A stretch of DNA of 64,000 bases from Lysobacter sp. K5869 (GTDB taxonomy: Bacteria; Pseudomonadota; Gammaproteobacteria; Xanthomonadales; Xanthomonadaceae). The stretch lies in the NCBI RefSeq assembly GCF_018847975.1, contig NZ_CP072597.1:2085001-2149000 (forward strand), given 5' to 3'. The position numbers and the translations under genes were made by a program. Below the pieces are notes generated by a model. It worked only from the letters and a program-made list of their open reading frames with translations, had not been told where the DNA came from and did no database searches. Within the stretch, counting starts at the first letter, position 1; the number at the start of each line of letters is the position of its first letter. Positions 54,965 through 63,930 of the stretch are shown here, piece by piece.

Positions 54965-56079
54965 GGCGAGCCTCCTTCCTGATTCGCTTGCGCCAGCGCG
55001 GCGCAGACCCGGGCGATGTCCTCGTCGCTCATGCCGAGGTAGAACGGAATGCCGAGGATGCGCTCGCCGATGTCGAGGGCCACCTGCAGCGGCCCGGCGG
55101 TGCGCACGCCGCGCAAGGCCGGATGGGTGTGCAGCGAGGGCGAGTACCAGCGGCGGCTTTGGATGCCTTGCGCGGCTAGGCGCTCGCCCCATTGCGCGGC
55201 TGAGGCGCCGGGCGGCAACAGCACGGGCAACAGCGGGTAGACGCCGCCGGCGGGCTTGGCCTGGTGGCCGAGGAACGGGCAGTCGCGCGCCAGCGCACGC
55301 TCGTAGCGGGCGCTGAGTTCGCGGCGCGCGCGCTTGGTGTCTTCCCATTGATCGAACGAGGCCAGGCCGATGGCGCAGTGGTACTCGCTCATCTTGCCGT
55401 TGGTGCCGATCGAATCGAGCATGCCCACCGAGGTGTCGATGCCGAAATTGGAGAGCTTGCGGATGCGCTTGATCCGCTCGACCGAACGCGACAGCACCGC
55501 GCCGCCCTCGGCGGTGCCGAAGGACTTGGTGGCGTGGAAGCTGTAGACCAGATCGATCAGTTCGCCCGGGCCTTGGTTGCCGAACGCGCCCGCCGCGTCC
55601 ATCACCACCGGCACCGAGGTTTCGCGGACGAAGGCGTCCCATTCGTCGGTGTCGTGCGGGCAGGCGAAGGTCGAGACCGGGACGACCGCGTCGATGCGGC
55701 CGGCGGCGAGGGCCGCGCGGGCCAACTGCGGCGTCAGCAGCCAGTTGCGGGCGTCCACGTCGGACAGCACCGGCGTCATTCCGACCCGGACGACCGAGGT
55801 CGCGGTGGCGGCGAAGGTGATCGCCGGGATCAGCACGCGCGCGCCGGGCGGCAGCTCCAGCGCCTGCAGCGCCAGCTCCAGGCCGACGGTGCAATTGGCG
55901 ACGGTGGTGACCTGCTCGGGCAACCACCCACGACCGGCGTCGGCGGCGATGCGGCGCTCGAATTCGGCGTTGAGCGGGCCGAAATTGGTGTAGTGGCGGT
56001 TCTCGTCGATCCGACGCAGGTAGGGCAGCAGGCTGTCCGCGGTCGGCATGTGCGGCACCAGCAAGGGAATGATGTTCAT
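54961..56079 (-). CDS. DegT/DnrJ/EryC1-family sugar aminotransferase
   Basis: 372-residue PLP enzyme. N-terminal RIDENRHYTNFGPLNAEFE; NCTVGLELALQAL; ITFAATATSVV; MDAAGAFGNQGPGE with the PLP-ring Asp; catalytic Lys in YSFHATKSFGTAEGGAVLS. The C-terminal end (RRWYSPSLHTHPALRG) fits sugar binding. These enzymes aminate 4-keto or 3-keto nucleotide sugars. As Gmd is present, GDP-4-keto-6-deoxymannose (giving GDP-perosamine) is one possible substrate; a dTDP-sugar from elsewhere is another. Overlaps GtrA and GT2 genes by four bases at both ends. Confidence 0.9.
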   Translation of the reverse strand: MNIIPLLVPHMPTADSLLPYLRRIDENRHYTNFGPLNAEFERRIAADAGRGWLPEQVTTVANCTVGLELALQALELPPGARVLIPAITFAATATSVVRVGMTPVLSDVDARNWLLTPQLARAALAAGRIDAVVPVSTFACPHDTDEWDAFVRETSVPVVMDAAGAFGNQGPGELIDLVYSFHATKSFGTAEGGAVLSRSVERIKRIRKLSNFGIDTSVGMLDSIGTNGKMSEYHCAIGLASFDQWEDTKRARRELSARYERALARDCPFLGHQAKPAGGVYPLLPVLLPPGASAAQWGERLAAQGIQSRRWYSPSLHTHPALRGVRTAGPLQVALDIGERILGIPFYLGMSDEDIARVCAALAQANQEGGSP

Positions 56080-56486
56080 GGAGTCAGGCGACGGAACGAA
56101 TAGTGCTTGTGGACGAGATAGCTCGCGACCGTCGAGCCGGCGACGAACAGCGCCTGGCCGAGCAGCGGGCCGATGCGGGTCGCTGTGACGAACAGCGGAA
56201 GCAGGATGAGGTTGGCGACGAAGATCGCGCTGTTGCCGCCCAAAAAGCGCAGGAACTGCCCGCGCCAATCGCCGTCGGCGCGCCGGAACACCAGCAGGCG
56301 CTGGGTCAGGAACGATTGCGGCAGGGCGATGCAGTAAGCCGCCACCACCGTCGCGGTCGGATGCCAGGTTCCGCCCGACAGCAGATGCACGGCCACGAAG
56401 GCGGCATAGCCGAACAGCGTGTTCCAGGCTCCGACGATCAGGAACCGTTGTTTCTCGGAGTGCCAGAGGTGGCGGAGCCACTGCAT
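56076..56486 (-). CDS. GtrA-family membrane protein
   Basis: 136 residues with four hydrophobic helices and the GtrA pattern: RFLIVGAWNTLFGYAAFVAVHLL, YCIALPQSFLTQRLLVFR, FLRFLGGNSAIFVANLILLPLF and YLVHKHYSFR near the C-terminus. GtrA proteins flip undecaprenyl-phosphate-linked sugars to the periplasm in O-antigen glucosylation. Here it overlaps the DegT gene by four bases, and the GT2 gene is one further on, giving GtrA-(AT)-GtrB-(transferase). Confidence 0.9.
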   Translation of the reverse strand: MQWLRHLWHSEKQRFLIVGAWNTLFGYAAFVAVHLLSGGTWHPTATVVAAYCIALPQSFLTQRLLVFRRADGDWRGQFLRFLGGNSAIFVANLILLPLFVTATRIGPLLGQALFVAGSTVASYLVHKHYSFRRLTP

Positions 56487-56495
56487 CGGCGCGGG

Positions 56496-57119
56496 TCAGC
56501 GGGTCGGTTTGAGGCGGGCGGGATTGCCGACGTAGACGCCGCCGGCCTGCGCCAGATCGCCGATCACGACCGCGCCCATGCCGACGACCGCGTCGGCGGC
56601 GACGCGCACCTTCTCGCGCACGCAGCTGTTGGTGCCGAAGTACGCGCCGGTCCCGAGTTCGCAGTGGCCGCTGATGTTCACCGCCGGCGCCGTGGTCACG
56701 AAGTCCTCCAGGCGGCAGTCGTGTCCGATCGTGGTGGCGAGATTCAAGTGAACCTGACGGCCGATCGCGACGTCGCAAGTGACGATGCTGCCCGCGCAGA
56801 CGATGCTGCCTTCGCCGATGCCGCTGCTGCGGTGCACGCGCGCATCGGGGTGCACCAAGGTCGGGTAGCGCGTCTGCGCCGGCAACGACGACTGCAGCCG
56901 GCGCCGCGCCTGCGGATTGCCCACCGCGAGCACCAGATCGGCGTCGGCGGGGTCGAAGCGGCTGATGGGCTGGGTGGCGATGCCGGCGACGGCGCGCGCC
57001 GTCCAGATCTCGTCGCTTTCGTACAGCGCGGTCACGCGGTCGCCCTGGCCCAGGTCTTCCAGCAGCATCAAGACTTCGCGCGCGAAACCGCCACAACCGT
57101 AAAGTGCGAGTTTTCTCAT
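56496..57119 (-). CDS. PglD-like sugar O/N-acyltransferase (hexapeptide repeat)
   Basis: 207 residues. An N-terminal Rossmann-like domain with [20 protein letters not shown], then a left-handed beta-helix of hexapeptide repeats ([58 protein letters not shown] in parts) with the catalytic-type His in TIGHD and VNISGH. It is the NeuD/PglD/PerB family that acetylates 4-amino sugars on nucleotide carriers. It heads the minus-strand block, nine bases upstream of GtrA. With the DegT enzyme it would make an N-acylated amino sugar. Confidence 0.9.
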   Translation of the reverse strand: MRKLALYGCGGFAREVLMLLEDLGQGDRVTALYESDEIWTARAVAGIATQPISRFDPADADLVLAVGNPQARRRLQSSLPAQTRYPTLVHPDARVHRSSGIGEGSIVCAGSIVTCDVAIGRQVHLNLATTIGHDCRLEDFVTTAPAVNISGHCELGTGAYFGTNSCVREKVRVAADAVVGMGAVVIGDLAQAGGVYVGNPARLKPTR

Positions 57120-57345
57120 GCGGGGGCCTGGGGCGTTCGGGCGGCGATGGAGCGAGGCCGGCTGGGCGTTGGTGCGGAGCCGTGCGACCGCCGCGCGTAA
57201 GGTCGAAGCATCGCGGGCGCGCGAGGGTCCACCGTGTTTCTGTCCCGATCCATGGGCCGCCGCCGGAGCGGCGGGTGCGCCCCCCCACCGGCCGATCGCG
57301 CCGGCGGGGGCGTCCGGGCCGCGCGCGGGGCGCGGCCCGAAGCGC

Positions 57346-58287
57346 TTACGCCAGCGCGGCTTCCAGTTCCGGCAACAGCTTGAACAGATCGCCGACCAAA
57401 CCGATGTCGGCGATCTCGAAGATCGGCGCTTCGCCGTCCTTGTTGATCGCGACGATGGTGCCGGCGTCCTTGATGCCGGTCAGGTGCTGGATCGCGCCGC
57501 TGATGCCGACGGCGACGTACAGCTCCGGCGCGATGATCTTGCCGGTCTGGCCGACTTGCAGCTCGTTCGGGACGTAGCCGGCGTCGACCGCGGCGCGCGA
57601 GGCGCCGACGGCGGCGCCGAGCTTGTCGGCGAAGTCGTAGATGATCTTGAAGTTCTCTTGCGAGCCGACGCCGCGGCCGCCGGAGACGACGCGGCGGGCC
57701 GACTGCAGGTCGGGGCGGTCGGACTTGCCGGCGGCCAGGCCGACGTAGCGGGTGTGGCCCGGCAGCGCGGCGTCGGTCGAGGCGGTTTCGACGGCGGCGC
57801 TGCCGCCCTGGGCCGCTTCCGGCCACGACGCGGTGCGCACGGTCGCGACCACGGCGTGATCGGCCGGGGCTTCGACGGTGACGATGGCGTTGCCGGCGTA
57901 GATCGGACGCTTGAAGGTGTGGCTGCCTTCCACCGCCATCACGTCCGACACCTGGGCCACGCCGAGCAGCGCGGCGACGCAGGGCATCAGGTCCTTGCCG
58001 AAGGTGGTCGAGGGGCCGAACACGTGGCTGTAGCCCTTGGCCAGCGCGGCGATCTGCGGCGCCTGCACCTGGGCGATGGCGTTGGCGTTGGCGGCGTTGG
58101 CCACAGCCAGCACCTTGTTCACGCCGGCGATCTGCGCGGCCTGCGCGGCGACGCCGGCCGGGTCGGCGGCGAGCACGACGATGTCGATGGAGTCGGGCTT
58201 GAGCGCGAGCGCGGCGGACACGCACTTGGCGGTCGCGGCGTTGAGCTTGCCTTCCAGATGTTCGGCGACGATCAAAACCTTGCTCAT
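57346..58287 (-). CDS. etfA: Electron transfer flavoprotein alpha subunit
   Basis: 313 residues. N-terminal [26 protein letters not shown], then the FAD-binding C-terminal domain: [41 protein letters not shown] in parts, [39 protein letters not shown] in parts and [12 protein letters not shown]. It carries electrons from acyl-CoA and other dehydrogenases to ETF:quinone oxidoreductase. Coupled to etfB by a one-base overlap of stop and start. It is the known right border gene of the Xanthomonas LPS cluster. Confidence 0.97.
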   Translation of the reverse strand: MSKVLIVAEHLEGKLNAATAKCVSAALALKPDSIDIVVLAADPAGVAAQAAQIAGVNKVLAVANAANANAIAQVQAPQIAALAKGYSHVFGPSTTFGKDLMPCVAALLGVAQVSDVMAVEGSHTFKRPIYAGNAIVTVEAPADHAVVATVRTASWPEAAQGGSAAVETASTDAALPGHTRYVGLAAGKSDRPDLQSARRVVSGGRGVGSQENFKIIYDFADKLGAAVGASRAAVDAGYVPNELQVGQTGKIIAPELYVAVGISGAIQHLTGIKDAGTIVAINKDGEAPIFEIADIGLVGDLFKLLPELEAALA

Positions 58288-59033
58288 CACAGCAACCCCT
58301 TCTGCTTCAGTGCGGCGACCAGTTCGGCCGCGTCCTTGACCATCACGCCCTTGGTCCGCTTCGGCGGCGGCGCGTAATGGGTGGTCTTGAGCGTGTCGCC
58401 GGCGTCGACGCCGAGGTCGGCGAACGCGATCGTCTCCAGCGGCTTGCTCTTGGCCTTCATGATGTCCGGCAGCTTGATGAAGCGCGGCTCGTTGAGGCGC
58501 AGGTCGGTGGTGACCACCGCCGGCAGGTCCACTTCCAGGGTTTCCAGGCCCGCGTCGACTTCGCGCGTGACCGTGGCCTTGCCGCCGGCGACCTCGAGCT
58601 TGGAGGCGAAGGTGGCCTGCGGACGGCCCCACAGCGTGGCCAGCATCTGGCCGGTCTGGTTGGCGTCGTCGTCGATGGCCTGCTTGCCGAGGATGACGAT
58701 GTCCGGCTGTTCCTTCTCGATCAGCTTGAGCAGCGCGCGCGCGGCGGTCAGCGGCTGGATCGGCTGGTCGCTGACCACGTGCACGGCGCGGTTGGCGCCC
58801 ATGGCCAGACCGTTGCGCAGGTGCGCCTGGGCGTCGGCCGGGGCGATCGTGGCGACCACGACTTCGGTGGCGATGCCCTTGTCGCGCAGGCGCAGCGCTT
58901 CTTCGAGGGCGATTTCGTCGAACGGATTGGCCGACAGCTTGACGCCGTCGGTGACCACGCCGGAACCGTCCGGCTTGACCTGGATGCGGACGTTGTAGTC
59001 CACCACGCGCTTGTAGCCGACGAGGATCTTCAT
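58287..59033 (-). CDS. etfB: Electron transfer flavoprotein beta subunit
   Basis: 248 residues with KILVGYKRVVDYNVRIQVKPD, NPFDEIALEEALRLRDKG, KLIEKEQPDIVILGKQAIDDDANQTGQMLA in parts, the AMP-binding segment, and the ETF-beta signature VTREVDAGLETLEVDLPAVVTTDLRLNEPRF in parts. Forms a heterodimer with EtfA. First gene of etfBA on the minus strand. The ATG follows AGGAAATCC, spacing 6. Confidence 0.97.
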   Translation of the reverse strand: MKILVGYKRVVDYNVRIQVKPDGSGVVTDGVKLSANPFDEIALEEALRLRDKGIATEVVVATIAPADAQAHLRNGLAMGANRAVHVVSDQPIQPLTAARALLKLIEKEQPDIVILGKQAIDDDANQTGQMLATLWGRPQATFASKLEVAGGKATVTREVDAGLETLEVDLPAVVTTDLRLNEPRFIKLPDIMKAKSKPLETIAFADLGVDAGDTLKTTHYAPPPKRTKGVMVKDAAELVAALKQKGLL

Positions 59034-59217
59034 CGTGCGGGATTTCCTTGTGGGGGTGTCCGGCCGGGAGCGGCCGACAGCCCTCGATTCTAACGGAGAC
59101 CGCCAGCCGACGCAGGCGGCGGCCCGCGCCGCGGCGGCGGCGCGGGCGCAAAGCCGCGCGGCGCAAGGGCCGGGCGGGCGGGGCGGCCGGGGCCGGCCGA
59201 TTCCGGCCCGGGCCGGC

Positions 59218-60060
59218 TCAGCCGCCGATGCGGTACTGCGCCGAGGAGCTTTCCACGATCAGGATCTGCGCCCCGGTCCAGGTTTGACCGGGTTCCAGCC
59301 GCACCGGCCGCAGCACCTGCGCGGCCTCCACGCAGACGAAGCGGCGGTGCCCGTCGGGTTCCAGGTCGGACATGCCGGCGGCCAATTCGGCACCGGGATT
59401 CCACACCACCGTGTCGGCGAAGCCCTCGGCTTCGCAGCGCAGCATGTGCTCGCCGTCGGTGATGCGCAGCGGCCGGCGGGTGTCGGCGTAGACGCGGTCG
59501 ACCTCGCCGTCGAAGCGCACCGGCGCGTCGCTGGGCGGGCAGGCCGAGTCGCCGCGCGCGGAGTCGAAATAAGGCCGGTCTTCCAGGCCGTGGACCAGCG
59601 CCGCGGCGATGTCGCCGACGGCCAGATAGGTGTGCAGGGCGGCGCTGAACTCGAACGGGTCGGTGTCGGCGTTGCGCACGGTCAGGGCGATGCGCAGGCG
59701 GTCCTCGCCGGGTTCGACGTCGAGCTCGGCCTCGAAGCGGTAGGGCCAATGGCGGCGGGTTTCCTCGCGGTCGCGCAGGCGGAAGCGCAGGCGCTCGGGG
59801 TCCGGCTCGGCTTCCCAGGTGAGGGTGCGGGCGAAGCCGTGGCGCGGGCCGTCGCCGCGCTGGGCGAACTGCGGAAAGATCACCGGCACGCCGCCGCGGA
59901 TCGCCTTGCCGGCGCCGAAGCTCGCGTTCGGGCTCAGGTACAGGCGCTCGCGGCCGCGGCAGCGCCAGGACAGGACGTGCGCGCCGAACGCGCTGGCCTC
60001 GACCCGCGAGTCGCCGGGGCCGTTCAGATGCGAGGAGGTGGGCAAAGAAGGCGCGTTCAT
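59218..60060 (-). CDS. D-hexose-6-phosphate mutarotase (aldose 1-epimerase family, YeaD-like)
   Basis: 280 residues. RGRERLYLSP and GKAIRGGVPVIFPQF are YeaD signatures, followed by HGFARTLTWE with the catalytic His, and FSAALHTYLAVGDI with the second His. VVWNPG carries the region near the catalytic Glu (FVCVEAAQV). This family acts on glucose-6-phosphate anomers. It lies divergent to manC across 176 bases, so both may share regulatory DNA, and fits the sugar-nucleotide theme. The start at ATG 60060 was chosen; an open frame of 24 more codons lies upstream. Confidence 0.88.
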   Translation of the reverse strand: MNAPSLPTSSHLNGPGDSRVEASAFGAHVLSWRCRGRERLYLSPNASFGAGKAIRGGVPVIFPQFAQRGDGPRHGFARTLTWEAEPDPERLRFRLRDREETRRHWPYRFEAELDVEPGEDRLRIALTVRNADTDPFEFSAALHTYLAVGDIAAALVHGLEDRPYFDSARGDSACPPSDAPVRFDGEVDRVYADTRRPLRITDGEHMLRCEAEGFADTVVWNPGAELAAGMSDLEPDGHRRFVCVEAAQVLRPVRLEPGQTWTGAQILIVESSSAQYRIGG

Positions 60061-60236
60061 CGTTCCGTCCCTGGGCGGCGAAAAAGGCTCAGCATGGCGG
60101 CGCGGACGGCCCCAAGCTGGCACGCCGGTCATAGTACCGGGCGCCCGACAGGTTCGGTTTAGGGGCCGTGAAGCCAGCGCGAACAGGGCTTCGGCTATCC
60201 TTGTCGCCCCTTTTCGTTCCGAAATCTGGAGCCAGG

Positions 60237-61649
60237 ATGCTTCACCCCGTCGTTCTCAGTGGTGGCAGCGGTTCGCGCCTGTGGCCGCTGTCGCGCCAGA
60301 ATCAGCCCAAGCAGTTCCTCTCGCTGATCGGCGACCACTCGCTGTTCCAGGAAACCCTGCTGCGCGCCAACGCGCTGCCCGACACCGGCGCCCCGGTCAC
60401 CGTCTGCGCCGAAGACCACCGTTTCATGGTCGGCGAACAGTTGCAGGGCATCGGCGTGGCCAACGGCGCGATCCTGCTGGAGCCGAGCGCGCGCAACACC
60501 GCCCCGGCCATCGCCCTGGCCGCGCTGCATCTGGTCGCGCAGGAACCCGCCGCGACCATGCTGGTGCTGCCGGCCGATCACCTGATCGAAGACGTCGACG
60601 CCTTCCGCGACGCGGTCGCGCGCGCGACCGTGCTGGCCGAGCAGGATTGGCTGGTCACCTTCGGCATCACCCCGGACTACCCGGAAACCGGCTACGGCTA
60701 CATCGCCCGCGGCGAGGCGCTGGGCGAGGGCGGCTACCAGGTCAGCCGCTTCGTCGAGAAGCCCGATCAGGCCACCGCCGAAGGCTATGTCGCCGCCGGC
60801 ACCTATGCCTGGAACTCGGGCATGTTCCTGTTCAAGGCCCAGCGCTACCTGGACGAGCTGCAGAAGCTCGCGCCGGGCATCCTCGAGGCCGCGCGCGCCG
60901 CGTACGCGCAGGCCAGCCGCGACCTGGACTTCATCCGCGTCGGCAAGGACGCGTTCGCGGCCAGCCCGAACGATTCCATCGACTACGCGGTAATGGAGAA
61001 GACCGACCGCGCCGCGGTGGTGCCGGTGAGCTGCGGCTGGAGCGACATCGGCTCGTGGTCGTCGCTGTGGGCGGTGGCCGAGCGCGACGACGAGGGCAAC
61101 CGCTACGAAGGCGACGTGATCTCGGTCGACACCCGCGACAGTCTGGTGCGCGCCTCCGAGCGCCGCATGATCGCGACCATCGGCGTGGAAGACCTGGTCA
61201 TCGTCGATACGCCCGACGCGACCCTGGTCGCGCGCAAGGACCGGGTGCAGGACGTCAAGACGATCGTCGACAAGCTCAAGCAAGCCGGGCGCCAGGAGCA
61301 CCTGTTCCACCGCAAGGTCTACCGTCCGTGGGGCAACTACGACTCCATCGACATGGGCGAGCGGTTCCAGGTCAAGCGCATCGTGGTCAAGCCGGGCGCG
61401 GCGCTGAGCCTGCAGAAGCACCACAAGCGCGCCGAGCATTGGATCGTGGTGTCGGGCGTGGCCGAAGTGACCTGCGACGACAAGGTGTTCGAGCTGCGCG
61501 AGAACGAGAGCACCTACATCCCGCTGGGCAGCGTGCACCGCTTGCGCAACCGCGGCACCGAGCCGGTCGAGTTGATCGAGGTGCAGTCGGGCAGTTATTT
61601 GGGCGAGGACGATATCGTCCGGCTCGAGGACGTGTACGGGCGTTCGTAA
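60237..61649 (+). CDS. manC: Mannose-1-phosphate guanylyltransferase / mannose-6-phosphate isomerase (bifunctional)
   Basis: 470 residues, XanB/AlgA type. GMP domain: VVLSGGSGSRLWPLSRQNQPKQFL (residues 6-29 in parts), EPSARNTAPAIALAA, LPADHLI, FVEKPD, YAWNSGMFLF. C-terminal cupin PMI domain: KVYRPWGNYDSID, KPGAALSLQKHHKRAEHWIVVSG, YIPLGSVHRLRNRG. It provides mannose-6-phosphate and GDP-mannose, the donor used by Gmd in the LPS locus and possibly by exopolysaccharide synthesis. xanA (phosphomannomutase) is not adjacent. An intrinsic terminator follows. Confidence 0.96.
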   Translation: MLHPVVLSGGSGSRLWPLSRQNQPKQFLSLIGDHSLFQETLLRANALPDTGAPVTVCAEDHRFMVGEQLQGIGVANGAILLEPSARNTAPAIALAALHLVAQEPAATMLVLPADHLIEDVDAFRDAVARATVLAEQDWLVTFGITPDYPETGYGYIARGEALGEGGYQVSRFVEKPDQATAEGYVAAGTYAWNSGMFLFKAQRYLDELQKLAPGILEAARAAYAQASRDLDFIRVGKDAFAASPNDSIDYAVMEKTDRAAVVPVSCGWSDIGSWSSLWAVAERDDEGNRYEGDVISVDTRDSLVRASERRMIATIGVEDLVIVDTPDATLVARKDRVQDVKTIVDKLKQAGRQEHLFHRKVYRPWGNYDSIDMGERFQVKRIVVKPGAALSLQKHHKRAEHWIVVSGVAEVTCDDKVFELRENESTYIPLGSVHRLRNRGTEPVELIEVQSGSYLGEDDIVRLEDVYGRS

Positions 61650-61678
61650 GCCTTCGTTGTGTCCGCAAGTCGTACACG

Positions 61679-61711
61679 CGAAGACCGGCTCAGGCCGGTC
61701 TTCGTTTTTTT
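61679..61711 (+). terminator. Intrinsic terminator of manC
   Basis: A 10-bp stem CGAAGACCGG / CCGGTCTTCG, extended by a C-G pair, followed by seven T. Confidence 0.95.
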
Positions 61712-61732
61712 GCGCGGCGGCTTTCGGGGTGT

Positions 61733-61995
61733 GTAGGAGCGGCGTGAGCCGCGAACGCGGCATCGAGCTTGCGTCGTAGGCGCGGTGTCGCGGTCGCAGC
61801 TTGCGCAGCTCCTACAGTCGGAAACGAAGCATCCGACGGCTCGGGCAACGCGTACGCGGGTTCGTACGCGTCGCGTCCGTCGCGATGGTTTTGCGCGGCG
61901 GCTTTCGGGTTTGTAGGAGCGGCGTGAGCCGCGAACGCGACACCGCGCTTGCGCCGCCGTTGCGGAATCGCATTCGCGGCTCACGCCGCTCCTAC
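61733..61995. repeat. REP cluster, two units 180 bases apart
   Basis: Forward GTAGGAGCGGCGTGAGCCGCGA copies at 61733 and 61913 and two reverse copies (one degenerate: CAGCTTGCGCAGCTCCTAC). The preceding stretch GCGCGGCGGCTTTCGGG is duplicated with them, so a 180-bp unit has been duplicated. Between the convergent manC and ATP-grasp genes. Confidence 0.92.
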
Positions 61996-62012
61996 GCGCC
62001 GGCGACCGCGGC

Positions 62013-62924
62013 TCAGCCGCCGCCCGACGTCGCCAACAACTCGTCCAACACCTGCGCGAACCGCTCCGCGCTGCCCGGCGCATGGGCGAAGAACAACGAC
62101 GGCTCGCACAGCTCCAGTTCCAGCAGCTGCGGCTGCCCTTGCGCGTCGCGGATCAGATCGACCCGCGCGTACGCCAGCGGCTCTTCCAGATCCAGCCGCG
62201 CCCCGGTCGCGTTGAGCGCGTGCAGCGCCACGGTGCGTTCGTCCTCGGTCGCCTCGCGCGCAGCGATGCGTTCGACCGCGCGCAGGTTCAGCGCGTCCTC
62301 GCGTTGCAGCATCGCGCCCTTGCGGATGGCGTGGCTGAAGGCGCCGTTGAAGTGGATCAGCGCGGTCTCGCCGTCGCGGTCCACCGCGGCCAGATACGGT
62401 TGCAGCATCGCGCTGCGGCCTTCGTCGAGCAGCCGCGCCAGATGGTTGGCGGCGGCGAACTCCTGCGCGCGCGCATAGCGCTGGGTGTCGCGCGAGCCGG
62501 CGCTGACCGTGGGTTTGACCACGAACTCCTCGGCGTCGGCGTGCGCGGCCAGGAACTCCTGCAGCGCCGGCAGCGGGTCGGTGTCGGGTTCGACGAAGGC
62601 GGTCGGCACCACCGGTACGCCGCGTGCGGCGAGATCGGCGAGGTAGCGCTTGTCGCTGTTCCAGCGCAGCACCGGCCACGGGTTGATCAGCCGGCTGGCG
62701 GCGTCGGCGCGTTCGCACCAGTCGAGGAATTCGGGGTAACGCTCGGTGTAATCCCAGGGCGAGCGCAGCAATACGGCGTCGTATCGAGCCCAGGCCACGC
62801 TCGGGTCGTCCCAGGCGCGGATTTCGGCGCGCAGGCCGCGGGCGAGGCAGGCGTCGAGCAGCGGCGACAGGTCGTCGTCCTGCCCGGCGCTGGCGATGGC
62901 GGTGACCAGGGCGAGTCGGCTCAT
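62013..62924 (-). CDS. ATP-grasp enzyme (RimK/glutathione-synthetase-like)
   Basis: 303 residues. N-terminal LALVTAIASAGQDDDLSPLLDACLARG in parts; AVLLRSPWDYTERYPEFLDWCER; LRWNSDKRYLADLAARGVPVVPTAFV, as in the ATP-grasp N-lobe. Then FVVKPTVSAGSRDTQRY with the ATP-binding Lys, LLDEGRSAMLQPYL and the C-lobe LLELELCEPSLFF with Glu metal ligands. Such stand-alone proteins ligate carboxylates with amines or thiols, but the substrate is not known. Conserved across gamma-proteobacteria as a hypothetical. A possible alternative start lies upstream, not favoured. Confidence 0.85.
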   Translation of the reverse strand: MSRLALVTAIASAGQDDDLSPLLDACLARGLRAEIRAWDDPSVAWARYDAVLLRSPWDYTERYPEFLDWCERADAASRLINPWPVLRWNSDKRYLADLAARGVPVVPTAFVEPDTDPLPALQEFLAAHADAEEFVVKPTVSAGSRDTQRYARAQEFAAANHLARLLDEGRSAMLQPYLAAVDRDGETALIHFNGAFSHAIRKGAMLQREDALNLRAVERIAAREATEDERTVALHALNATGARLDLEEPLAYARVDLIRDAQGQPQLLELELCEPSLFFAHAPGSAERFAQVLDELLATSGGG

Positions 62925-63052
62925 GCCGCAAGTCTAGCGTCGGTGCGCCATCAAGGCACCGCCACGGCACTGTGCCGGTATTGCCCGAAAGTCCGCTGCT
63001 GCCGCGCGGGGGCGCGCGGTAAACTGGGCGCATCCCTCACAGGAGCTGTCCC

Positions 63053-63772
63053 ATGGCCGACGCGGTCGCCGCCAAGAGCAAGTTGTATCCCAACGCCCAC
63101 GACGCGCTGAACGGCGTCGTCGCCGACGGCCAGACCCTGGCGGTGGGCGGTTTCGGTTTGTGCGGCATTCCCGAGGCGCTGATCGGCGCCTTGCGCGACA
63201 GCGGCGCCAAGGGGCTCACCGCGATCTCCAACAACGCCGGCGTCGACGGGTTCGGCCTCGGCCTGCTGCTGGAAACGCGCCAGATCAAGAAAATGATTTC
63301 GTCCTACGTCGGCGAGAACAAAGAATTCGAGCGCCAGTTCCTGTCCGGCGAGCTCGAACTCGAATTCAACCCGCAAGGCACCCTGGCCGAGCGCCTGCGC
63401 GCCGGCGGCGCCGGCATCCCGGCGTTCTACACCCGCACCGGCTACGGCACGGTGGTGGCCGAAGGCAAGGAAACCCGCGAGTTCGACGGCCACCACTACG
63501 TGATGGAAACCGCGCTCAAGGCCGACGTGTCGCTGGTCAAGGCGTGGAAGGCCGACAGGGCCGGCAACCTGGTGTTCCGCAAGACCGCGCGCAACTTCAA
63601 TCCGGCCTGCGCGATGGCCGGCAAGGTTTGCATCGCCGAGGTCGAGGAACTGGTCGAGATCGGCCAGCTCGATCCGGATCAGGTGCATCTGCCGGGCATC
63701 TACGTCGACCGCATCGTGGTCAACGCCACGCCGGAGAAGCGCATCGAGCAGCGCACGGTGCGGGCGGGCTGA
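63053..63772 (+). CDS. scoA: 3-oxoacid CoA-transferase subunit A
   Basis: 239 residues. Signatures VGGFGLCGIPEALIGALRDSGAKGLTAISNNAG in parts (GxGG-type CoA loop), LGLLLETRQIKKMISSYVGEN and GTLAERLRAGGAGIPAFYTRTGYGT. With subunit B (next gene) it transfers CoA from succinyl-CoA to acetoacetate. Acetoacetate would be supplied by tyrosine degradation (FAH gene in this window), linking the two. Known in Xanthomonas as lpsI by location. AGGAG precedes the ATG. Confidence 0.95.
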   Translation: MADAVAAKSKLYPNAHDALNGVVADGQTLAVGGFGLCGIPEALIGALRDSGAKGLTAISNNAGVDGFGLGLLLETRQIKKMISSYVGENKEFERQFLSGELELEFNPQGTLAERLRAGGAGIPAFYTRTGYGTVVAEGKETREFDGHHYVMETALKADVSLVKAWKADRAGNLVFRKTARNFNPACAMAGKVCIAEVEELVEIGQLDPDQVHLPGIYVDRIVVNATPEKRIEQRTVRAG

Positions 63773-63783
63773 GCGCTTGCCGA

Positions 63784-63868
63784 TGCGAGCAACGAGTAAA
63801 CGGCAACGAGAAACGCGTCGAACCCCGAGGCTCCCACTCGTTCCTGTTTCCTCCTCACTCGTTCCTAG
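63784..63868. repeat. Imperfect inverted repeat of GTTCC/CGAG words between scoA and scoB
   Basis: Left part (63784-63815, GCGAGCAACGAGTAAACGG then CAACGAGAAACG) and right part (63833-63868, CACTCGTTCCTG, TTTCCTCCTCACTCGTTCC) are imperfect reverse complements with an 17-base loop. scoA and scoB are usually adjacent, so this 158-base gap with a repeat is unusual. Confidence 0.65.
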
Positions 63869-63930
63869 AATCCCGTTGAACGCCTCGCTGGCACCGCCGC
63901 GGGCGCAACACCCATAAAGAGACGAATCCC

